Below are positions 1-5,836 of a DNA stretch of 7,636 bases, piece after piece. Made by a program: the position numbers and the translations under genes. The stretch lies in contig JANXXV010000184.1 of assembly GCA_025350445.1 (NCBI GenBank), forward strand, positions 1-7,636, given 5' to 3'. The stretch comes from Bryobacteraceae bacterium (GTDB taxonomy: Bacteria; Acidobacteriota; Terriglobia; Bryobacterales; Bryobacteraceae). Position 1 is the stretch's first letter; the number at the start of each line of letters is the position of its first letter. The notes below the pieces were generated by a model that was not told the DNA's origin, did no database searches, and was given only the letters and a program-made list of their open reading frames with translations.

Positions 1-600
<600 letters not shown>

Positions 601-714
601 AACCGCCTGTTGCGCCCTCCAGCGGTGGAAATCGATCACGCCGCAAATAGAAGATCAATATGCCGTGGCGGCTAAGGTAGTGTCCACAAATTGGCCGGGC
701 ACTCGGATTGGACG

Positions 715-728
715 GCCGGTGCACCGGC
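715..728. repeat. Perfect 14-bp palindrome
   Basis: GCCGGTGCACCGGC reads the same on both strands (7-bp arms, no spacer). It sits about 115 bp after the serS stop and about 340 bp before the next start codon. It could be a dimeric-protein binding site or chance in GC-rich DNA; nothing else in the window repeats it. Confidence 0.4.
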
Positions 729-1022
729 TCAGCAGCGATCTGCCTGGCTGGACAGATCCATTTCTGAAGTTAGCCATCCGCGCTTATCGGCGTTCATCGG
801 CGGCTAATAATTCCAAAAGAACCACCTGAATAGTAGTTAGGAAACCTCCCCGCGTTTTGGTTCCGCAAATCGGCCGTTTTACGTTCACAACTATTTTTAA
901 GTTTTTTTTGGGCCGTAAGCCATTAATTAAACAACCACTTGTAGCTTTTTGCACGAACAATCTCCGGTTCCCGGAATTCTCCAAAAGGTACGTTCTTACC
1001 AGAAGTAGATCGTATTGACTTC

Positions 1023-1054
1023 GCCTGGCGCCTTAACGGCCGCCGGGCATTTTT
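1023..1054 (+). terminator. Hairpin plus T-run in the leader of the 1068 gene (possible attenuator)
   Basis: GCCTGGCG (1023-1030) can pair with CGCCGGGC (1041-1048): eight base pairs, one a G-U in RNA, around a 10-nt loop. The 3' arm is followed by A and then five T's (1050-1054), the form of an intrinsic terminator. The ribosome binding site GGGGAGG starts at the next base (1055), so there is no room for a promoter between the two. Either the hairpin is an attenuator in the leader of the 1068 gene, or it terminates read-through and the gene's promoter overlaps it. TTGACT at 1015-1020 resembles a -35 box, but no -10 lies at the right distance. Confidence 0.5.
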
Positions 1055-1067
1055 GGGGAGGTTTTGA

Positions 1068-1910
1068 ATGCCTGGCAGTAAACGATGGGTAATGGGCGCT
1101 CTGGCGCTGGCGATGGCGATTGGCGCAAGTACGGCTGCGGCCGCTCCGCCCCTGACACTTATTAGCGATGTCCTCTACAAGGCGGATGGAACCCGCTTTG
1201 ACGGCGTCGCTTTCATTGAATGGAAATCTTTCGATGCCGCGGACACGTCGGCTGTCCCGATGCAGAGCATCACGTTGCGAATCACATACGGCGTAGTCCG
1301 CGTGCAACTGGTGCCAACGACGAACGCCACTCCGGGCGCATATTATCGCGTACGGTACAACAGCAATGGGCGAACGCAGTTCACCGAATATTGGGCGGTT
1401 CCGCCCAGCAACACCGGCCTCCGGTTGCGCGATGTCCGGATTCAAGGCCCGCTGGGCGGCAACAGCACCGCGCCCCCGGTGAACACTGCGATCCTGATTC
1501 CGGATGTCTCGGGCCTGCGCGAGGAGTTGGATGCCCGCCCAATCAAGGGTGTCGGCTTTTCCATCTCCAGAGTCGCGATGATCAACGACAACGGCGCGCT
1601 GGACAGCGTGCTGGGGAACCTGGGCGACTGCGTGAAGGTGGACGGCACCTCAGGCGCCTGCGGAACGGGCGGAGGCGGAAGCGGCCCGGTTTTCGTGGAT
1701 GCCGAGATCCCTACCGGTGCCGTGGATGGTTCGAATAACGCCTTCACTTTGTCGGGGAGTCCCAGCCCGGCGGTGAGCCTGCAAGTATTCCGAAATGGGA
1801 TTTTGCAGCGGACGGGAGTCGACTTCTCGTTGACGGGCCCGACGGTTACTTTCCTCAGCGGGGCCATTCCCCAGAGCGGCGATGTGGTGCAAACCTATTA
1901 CCGCAAGTAA
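1068..1910 (+). CDS. Secreted protein of unknown function with phage-tail-like C-terminal domain
   Basis: This 280-residue protein starts at ATG with a strong ribosome binding site (GGGGAGG, 1055-1061). Residues 1-26 are a Sec signal peptide: Lys/Arg near the start, hydrophobic 'MGALALAMAIGA', Ala-rich cleavage site 'STAAAA'. Residues 30-130 look beta-rich ('TLISDVLYKADGTRFDG', 'FTEYWAVPPSNTG'). 'IPDVSGLREELDARP' (144-158) resembles the short connector helices seen in tail-fibre proteins. C188 and C198 could form a disulfide. A glycine linker (200-206) leads to a C-terminal domain, about 208-280, with 'VFRNGILQRTGVDFSL' and a terminal 'GDVVQTYYRK', a pattern I know from phage structural proteins and repeated secreted proteins of Acidobacteria. 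A surface or extracellular binding role is an inference. It appears to be transcribed alone: leader hairpin before it, hairpin after it, no partner gene in close contact. Confidence 0.85.
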   Translation: MPGSKRWVMGALALAMAIGASTAAAAPPLTLISDVLYKADGTRFDGVAFIEWKSFDAADTSAVPMQSITLRITYGVVRVQLVPTTNATPGAYYRVRYNSNGRTQFTEYWAVPPSNTGLRLRDVRIQGPLGGNSTAPPVNTAILIPDVSGLREELDARPIKGVGFSISRVAMINDNGALDSVLGNLGDCVKVDGTSGACGTGGGGSGPVFVDAEIPTGAVDGSNNAFTLSGSPSPAVSLQVFRNGILQRTGVDFSLTGPTVTFLSGAIPQSGDVVQTYYRK

Positions 1911-1923
1911 GAGATTTCCCTTA

Positions 1924-1963
1924 GAGGCCGCATTTTCCGGGATTCTTGCGGGTATGCGGCCTC
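1924..1963 (+). terminator. Perfect 10-bp stem hairpin after the secreted-protein gene
   Basis: GAGGCCGCAT (1924-1933) and ATGCGGCCTC (1954-1963) are exact inverted repeats around a 20-nt loop, starting 13 nt after the stop codon at 1910. The position suits transcription termination or 3'-end protection of the 1068-1910 mRNA. No T-run follows the 3' arm ('ATTCAAATC'), so an ordinary intrinsic terminator is not certain. Confidence 0.6.
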
Positions 1964-1971
1964 ATTCAAAT

Positions 1972-2007
1972 CGGGACGCCAAGGTCTTTCCTGGCAACGG
2001 ATACCCG
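1972..2007 (+). other. Possible structured RNA element upstream of the pilin gene
   Basis: CGGG (1972-1975) can pair with CCCG (2004-2007). Inside that, GCCA-A-GG (1978-1984) pairs with CC-TGGC (1990-1995) around the loop TCTTT, leaving an asymmetric internal loop (AC opposite AACGGATA). A second small hairpin, GGGTA/TACCC (2044-2048 with 2056-2060), and the palindrome TTCCGGAA (2088-2095) follow before the pilin start at 2132. This may be a folded leader for the pilin mRNA, but it matches no riboswitch class I can name, and the stems are short enough to arise by chance. Confidence 0.25.
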
Positions 2008-2131
2008 CATTTTAGTGAGTCAGGCAGTAGTACGAATCGTCTAGGGTATCTTAACTACCCCATCTACGGTCAAAATAGGGTTGTTACTTCCGGAAAAAAG
2101 ACGCAAGATATTAGGAGTTAAAGGAAGGGCT

Positions 2132-2320
2132 ATGATCGGTTTCTATCTACTGAAGCTGTGGCGGGATGATCGGGGTCAGGACTTCATCGAGTACGCATTG
2201 ATGGCTGCCCTGTTGTGCACTAGCATAGGCGTAGTGATGCCCGGTTGGGTTTTCCCGCAAATTAGCGTAATCTTTTCCAAAGTCACATCGTCCATGGTGG
2301 CCGCTACCAGCGCCAGCTAA
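2132..2320 (+). CDS. Flp/Fap-type pilin subunit (class III / type IVb prepilin)
   Basis: Small 62-residue prepilin. I chose ATG 2132 because AAGGAAGGG (2121-2129) lies just upstream and the resulting leader is short and charged, as in Flp pilins; an in-frame upstream start at 2081 (TTG) has no such support. Residues 8-15 'KLWRDDRG' end in the prepilin-peptidase Gly15, followed by 'QDFIEYALMAALL'. Glu and Tyr fall at +5 and +6 of the mature protein, the Flp signature, and begin the hydrophobic helix that assembles the filament (about 18-42). The mature protein is about 47 residues, usual for the family. Known Flp pilins are exported by a Tad secretion machine for adhesion or biofilm; no tad/cpa genes are in the window. 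Its stop codon overlaps the end of the convergent sugar-binding-protein gene by 4 nt (2317-2320), with no terminator between. Confidence 0.88.
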   Translation: MIGFYLLKLWRDDRGQDFIEYALMAALLCTSIGVVMPGWVFPQISVIFSKVTSSMVAATSAS

Positions 2321-3291
2321 TTCAGGTACTTCTTCAAGTCCGGATTCAACTGCGCCTGCACTTCGGGCTTGTCGAGATCTTCCTTCAAAACTAGCCGGGG
2401 CGCCAGATTGTTGATCTTTTGTGGCGTCCCGCCTTTGAAAATCGTCACTGCCGCCATAATCGATTCATAGCCCATTTTGAAGGGATGCTGAACTACCAGC
2501 GAATCGATCACGCCAGACCGCAGATCGGCCTCCAGCGTTGGACCGGCGTCGAACCCCACCAGCTTGATGGCGCTCTTGCGGCCTTTCAGCGCCTGGGCCG
2601 CACCCACGGTGCTCGATTCGTTCGAGGCGAACATTCCAACCAGATCCGGATGCGCGGTCAACATGTTTTCGGCGGCGCGCAGGGATTTGGCGAAATCGGC
2701 CTCACCGTAACGCTTGTCCACAATCTCGATACCTGGGAAATCTTTGTGGATGGCGTCCTCAAACCCCTGCTCGCGGGCCATGGTGGAAGCCGCGCCCGCC
2801 TGCACCGCGACGATCACGATCTTACCTTTCCCGCCGGTAACCGCGCCCATGCGGGCGGCCGCCATCTGGCCGGCCTGATAGTTGTCCGTCGCCACTTGCG
2901 ATGCGAACTTGTCTGTATCCAACGCTGAATCGAAAATGATGACGGGAATCTTCTCGCGTGCCGCGCGCTCCACTACGCTCACCATCACCGTCTTGTCGAT
3001 GGGGGCCAGCGCGATGGCGTCCACATGGCGGTTAATCATCGCATCCACTATCTGAAGTTGGCCGTTGAAGTCGGTCTCGGTGGCGGGGCCATTCCAGACG
3101 ATTTCAATATTGTTCTCCTGAGCGGCCTTGGCGGCGCCGGCGTGTACGGATTGCCAGAACAGGTGTGCCCTGCCCTTCGGCACAACGCCAATCACTTTTC
3201 TGTCGTCCTTCTTGCAGCCAGCCAGGAACGGCAACGTCAGCGCGATGCCGGCCAAGGCCAGACCGCGGATAAAACGGAGTTGTAGGTTCAT
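2317..3291 (-). CDS. Lipoprotein sugar-binding (RbsB-like) periplasmic protein of an ABC-transporter type
   Basis: This 324-residue protein has a lipoprotein signal: basic N-terminus, hydrophobic 'GLALAGIALTLPF' and lipobox LAGC with Cys26 as the acylation site. The rest is a complete periplasmic-binding-protein type I fold (Peripla_BP_4/RbsB family). Family landmarks: 'VIGVVPKGRAHLFWQSV' (33-49), 'DAIALAPID' (91-99), 'IPVIIFDSALDTD' (115-127), 'VATDNYQAGQMAA' (133-145), 'REQGFEDA' (173-180), 'GMFASNESSTVGAAQAL' (219-235), 'KLVGFDAG' (243-250) and 'VVQHPFKMGYESI' (266-278). Relatives bind ribose, xylose, other sugars or autoinducer-2; the ligand cannot be read here. No permease or ATPase gene lies in the window. 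Its ATG overlaps the TGA of the peroxidase gene (ATGA, 3288-3291), so the two are probably translationally coupled and this is the last gene of the operon. Confidence 0.92.
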   Translation of the reverse strand: MNLQLRFIRGLALAGIALTLPFLAGCKKDDRKVIGVVPKGRAHLFWQSVHAGAAKAAQENNIEIVWNGPATETDFNGQLQIVDAMINRHVDAIALAPIDKTVMVSVVERAAREKIPVIIFDSALDTDKFASQVATDNYQAGQMAAARMGAVTGGKGKIVIVAVQAGAASTMAREQGFEDAIHKDFPGIEIVDKRYGEADFAKSLRAAENMLTAHPDLVGMFASNESSTVGAAQALKGRKSAIKLVGFDAGPTLEADLRSGVIDSLVVQHPFKMGYESIMAAVTIFKGGTPQKINNLAPRLVLKEDLDKPEVQAQLNPDLKKYLN

Positions 3292-4316
3292 TCGGGGAAC
3301 TTGCTAGGGACAGCGGCATTCTGCCAACCCTCACCGCTCAACGCTTTCAGAAACTCGACCAGATCGTTCTTATCCTGTTCTGTCAGACGAAGAGGCTTGA
3401 TCTTCTCGTCCAGATTCTTGTTCGGAATACCGCCCTTGTCGTAGTAATCCACCACCTCGCGCAGCGTTTTCAGGCTGCCATCGTGCATGTACGGCGCCGT
3501 GTTGGCAATCTCGCGCAGGGTCGGCGTTTTGAAGGCGCCCCAGTCGGCGGCATTCTTAGTAACAGCGGAGCGGCCCTCATCCGGATTCGGCTTGTCCGTT
3601 CCCACACCCAAATTATGATAGGCGTTGGTGGTGAAATTGATGCCTTCGTGGCACTGGTCGCACTTCGCCTTGTTCACGAAAACGTTGTAGCCGCGGATCT
3701 GCTGCGCGGTCATCGCGGACTTCTTTCCGGCGCGGTAGCGGTCATAGGCGGAGTTACCGGAAAGCACCGTGCGCTCATAAGTGGCGATGGCCTTCGCCAC
3801 CTGGTTGATGTTGATCTCGCCTGCGCCGAACACGCCCTCAAATAACACCTTGTAGCCGGCGATGCTCTTCACCCGGGTGACAACGCCATCGTGAGTGTTG
3901 CCCATTTCAATGGGATTCGCCATGGGCCCCTTGGCCTGTTCTTCCAATGTGGCGGCACGGCCGTCCCAGAATTGCGCCAGACTGTAGGCGCGATTGAATA
4001 CGGTGGGAGCGCTTCGGCCGCCCTTCTGTCCCTTGATGCCGGTGGAAACCGGAGAGCCGTCCGCGAAGGCGAACTTCGGATGGTGACAACTGGCGCAGGA
4101 GACACTGTTGTCGGCCGACAGGCGGTTGTCAAAATAGAGCAGTCGGCCCAGCTCCACCTTTTGCTTCGAATATGGATTATCGGCCGGCCACTGAACCGGC
4201 ACAAGCCCGAGCGGCACCTGGACCTCCGGCGCAGCCGGTTTCTTATTAGCAGCTTGCGCCGCTACAAGAAAAAGGGCTGGGGCAATCGCCGCCAGCCACA
4301 TATTTCGTTTCAACAT
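3288..4316 (-). CDS. Dihaem cytochrome c peroxidase (CcpA/MauG family)
   Basis: Periplasmic enzyme of 342 residues; relatives reduce hydrogen peroxide using electrons from small cytochromes, or oxidise a protein or organic substrate (MauG type). A Sec signal peptide is visible, with likely cleavage after 'AQA' (residue 22). Two haem c attachment motifs: CASCH (74-78) and CDQCH (219-223). Other family blocks: 'ELGRLLYFDNRLSADNSVSC' (55-74), 'GGRSAPTVFNRAYSLAQFWD' (99-118), 'GPMANPIEMGNT' (130-141) with Glu137 a candidate for the conserved active-site acid, 'AIATYERTVLSG' (176-187), 'FKTPTLREIANTAPYMHDGS' (262-281) with Met277 the likely distal ligand of the electron-transfer haem, and a C-terminal 'LTEQDKNDLVEFLKALSG'. 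Length and blocks fit an intact enzyme. It starts 6 nt after the previous gene without a clear ribosome binding site, and its stop overlaps the next start, so it depends on the operon for translation. Confidence 0.95.
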   Translation of the reverse strand: MLKRNMWLAAIAPALFLVAAQAANKKPAAPEVQVPLGLVPVQWPADNPYSKQKVELGRLLYFDNRLSADNSVSCASCHHPKFAFADGSPVSTGIKGQKGGRSAPTVFNRAYSLAQFWDGRAATLEEQAKGPMANPIEMGNTHDGVVTRVKSIAGYKVLFEGVFGAGEININQVAKAIATYERTVLSGNSAYDRYRAGKKSAMTAQQIRGYNVFVNKAKCDQCHEGINFTTNAYHNLGVGTDKPNPDEGRSAVTKNAADWGAFKTPTLREIANTAPYMHDGSLKTLREVVDYYDKGGIPNKNLDEKIKPLRLTEQDKNDLVEFLKALSGEGWQNAAVPSKFPE

Positions 4317-4322
4317 AGTTGA

Positions 4323-4877
4323 TTATTTCTTTACAAAGCCATGGACGTACAGCGCCTTGAAGCCGCCAAACGACGACTGGGTGCCGGTTACTTCCATGAT
4401 GTGGCTGGCGTGATCGACCGCGGCCTTGCGGAATTCAGTCTGACCATCGCGGCGCAGATCGTGTTCTTCATCCATCAGCATGTAAAGCGACCCGTCGGAC
4501 GTCATCAGTCCGATAGGCTGACCGTTGTTGAAGCACTTCTGCGCGCAGGCGCGATGCTTCTCGCCATGCTTGCCAATCTGCAAGTAGCAGGAGAAGTCTA
4601 CGATTTCGCCTACCAGCGTCGCCTGCTTGGCGCCCGGATTCGGCTTGCCGTCTACCGCCGCGCCTACGGTGGTGGCGCTCCACAGTTCCCCTTCCGTCGT
4701 CCCGAGTTTGCCCATCGGCGCCTCGTAACTGCCGCCTTCCACTTTCATCTGCGGCTGCAGGATTCCAGGGCCTGCGCCCTTCTTGGCCATTGGCTTCTTG
4801 TCGTCGGCGGCGAATACGCCCGCTGCCAGGGCAGCCACGCCGATTGTGCACATCAGATAACGATTGATTTTAGACAT
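4323..4877 (-). CDS. Small secreted Cys/His-motif protein of unknown function
   Basis: This 184-residue protein has a Sec signal peptide (hydrophobic 'MCTIGVAALAAGVFA', likely cleavage after residue 23). The start is supported by GGGGAGA about 4 nt upstream of ATG 4877. A Lys/Gly/Pro-rich linker (about 26-60) precedes a compact domain from residue 86: 'ATLVGEIVDFSCYLQIGKHG' and 'HRACAQKCFNNGQPIGLMTS', then a beta hairpin 'DGSLYMLM'. Cys97, His104, His108, Cys111 and Cys115 form a tight cluster (C-x6-H-x3-H-x2-C-x3-C) able to bind a metal or form a disulfide; the pattern lacks CxxCH, so it is not a haem c site. The C-terminal 'HIMEVTGTQSSFGGFKALYV' reads as more beta strands, so a small beta-barrel is plausible. 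Second gene of the operon, 15 nt after the aldo/keto reductase and 6 nt before the peroxidase. A role in electron transfer, metal delivery or substrate handling for the peroxidase is inference only. Confidence 0.88.
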   Translation of the reverse strand: MSKINRYLMCTIGVAALAAGVFAADDKKPMAKKGAGPGILQPQMKVEGGSYEAPMGKLGTTEGELWSATTVGAAVDGKPNPGAKQATLVGEIVDFSCYLQIGKHGEKHRACAQKCFNNGQPIGLMTSDGSLYMLMDEEHDLRRDGQTEFRKAAVDHASHIMEVTGTQSSFGGFKALYVHGFVKK

Positions 4878-4892
4878 TGTTCTCCCCTAAGT

Positions 4893-5762
4893 TTAACCGC
4901 GTACGCTCGCTGCCGGTATCTTCGACAGCAAGTCTTCCATTTCGGTCCGGCTTTCGCCGCCGATGGTGAAGCAATCCACGCAGTCCAGCGATAACGCGAA
5001 CTGCAAACATTTGTCGGCTTCGTTGCGAAGACGTCCGGCGCCCAGAATCTTCATGCCGATCACGCCCTTGCCCGCCGCCTTGAAGTCCCGCAGGACGGAG
5101 ATCACCGTCTTCGGATCGGCGTCCATGGCCACCTGCGCGGGATTGATGCGCGCCAGATCCACTTCTACCCACGGATGCTTCGAAGAAGTCCGCAGCGCCT
5201 CAATAGTGTGGCACGAAGTGCCGTGCGTGCGCACGATGCCCTTCTGCTGCGCTTCGGAAATTACGGCCATGGCGCCCTTCTTCTTGTCGGGCCAGTTGGC
5301 GTCCTGCATGTTGTGCAGCAGCAGGATATCAATGTAGTCGGTATTGAGTTCGCGACGGAAACGGTCGAGATCGGCTTTCATCTCTTTCTCTGTGGAGGCG
5401 TGCGTCTTGGACAGGATGGTCACCTTGTCTCGGGGCACGGTTTTCAATGCTTCCCGCAGGTGCGGATGCGAACCGTACTGATCGGCCGAATCCCAGAAGG
5501 TAAGGCCCTGGTCGTAACCGGCGCGGAACAATTCAGCCACACCATGCAGACCCAACTTCTTCGTTTGATTGGAGCTTCCGCCGGCGCCGTTCGTTCCGGT
5601 TCCCATTGCCAGTCGGCTCAGTTCAATCTTTCTAGGGCCAAGGAAGATCCGGTCCGTCGCCAGTTTCTTGGTTGTAGCGGCGAATAGATGATAAGGAAAC
5701 GCATTCAGGGCAACCATGCCCGATGCGGCTGCGGTCTTGCAAAGGAATTTCCGGCGGTCCAT
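4893..5762 (-). CDS. Tat-exported aldo/keto reductase
   Basis: This 289-residue protein starts at ATG 5762, chosen because AGGAG (complement of 5769-5773) sits just upstream and the product begins with a twin-arginine signal: 'MDRRKFLCKTAAASGMVALN', RR at 3-4 with F-L following. The open frame runs far further upstream, but that part is antisense to the esterase and is not protein-like. Aldo/keto reductases interconvert carbonyls and alcohols with NAD(P)H in a TIM barrel. The catalytic tetrad is complete: Asp91 and Tyr96 ('TFWDSADQYGSH'), Lys119 ('TILSKTHAS'), His150 ('IDILLLHNMQD'). 'TIGGESRTEMEDLL' (266-279) fits the C-terminal cofactor-binding segment. A Tat signal on a nicotinamide enzyme is unusual but known for glucose-fructose oxidoreductase, which is exported folded with NADP bound. 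First gene of the operon, with an extended -10 promoter upstream; the next gene starts 15 nt after its stop. Confidence 0.92.
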   Translation of the reverse strand: MDRRKFLCKTAAASGMVALNAFPYHLFAATTKKLATDRIFLGPRKIELSRLAMGTGTNGAGGSSNQTKKLGLHGVAELFRAGYDQGLTFWDSADQYGSHPHLREALKTVPRDKVTILSKTHASTEKEMKADLDRFRRELNTDYIDILLLHNMQDANWPDKKKGAMAVISEAQQKGIVRTHGTSCHTIEALRTSSKHPWVEVDLARINPAQVAMDADPKTVISVLRDFKAAGKGVIGMKILGAGRLRNEADKCLQFALSLDCVDCFTIGGESRTEMEDLLSKIPAASVRG

Positions 5763-5787
5763 TTGGGCTCCTGGTTCGTACAAGAAA

Positions 5788-5814
5788 ATTATCACATGCG
5801 GAGTGCGCAAACAA
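5788..5814 (-). promoter_or_regulatory. Candidate extended -10 promoter of the four-gene operon
   Basis: On the minus strand, TTGTTT (complement of 5809-5814), a 15-nt spacer and TGTGATAAT form a sigma-70-like promoter; the -10 hexamer GATAAT is at 5788-5793 with an extended TG in front. Transcription would start near 5780, leaving a leader of about 17 nt with AGGAG before ATG 5762. The spacer is short, which an extended -10 can tolerate. The element lies in the gap between the operon and the divergent esterase pseudogene. Confidence 0.5.
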
Positions 5815-5836
5815 CCAGGACGGCGAATGCTGTAGG

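Larger units (their letters stand above)
601..1067. other. Long intergenic region without a gene
   Basis: There are 467 bases between serS and the next gene. Short open frames here have no start with a ribosome binding site and no recognisable protein pattern, so I call none. The first part (601-830) is GC-rich and holds a perfect 14-bp palindrome at 715-728 and two copies of GGCGGCTAA (near 668 and 798). The part from about 830 to 975 is clearly AT-rich, with T-runs near 893-908 and 'CATTAATTAAAC', as expected of a promoter region for the gene at 1068, but I cannot fix a -35/-10 pair with confidence. A hairpin plus T-run ends the region (listed separately). No tRNA-like cloverleaf or mobile-element remnant was seen. 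Confidence 0.6.

Noticed and set aside
602..626. Terminator after serS.
   Set aside because: ACCGC/GCGGT is only 5 bp with a 15-nt loop and lacks a T-run.
996..1445. Minus-strand open frame opposite the signal peptide of the 1068 gene.
   Set aside because: Shadow of a well-supported secreted-protein gene; composition is Arg-rich and unstructured.
1972..2060. Cyclic-di-GMP (GEMM) riboswitch before the pilin gene.
   Set aside because: Only the short run GGGACGC recalls it; the GNRA-capped hairpin, its receptor and the 3' consensus are not present.
3483..4322. Plus-strand open frames opposite the dihaem peroxidase.
   Set aside because: Antisense shadows; the peroxidase frame carries both haem motifs and all family blocks.
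4341..4994. 217-codon plus-strand open frame opposite the Cys/His protein.
   Set aside because: No ribosome binding site and no recognisable motif, while the minus strand encodes a signal peptide and a beta-rich domain with correct spacing in an operon.
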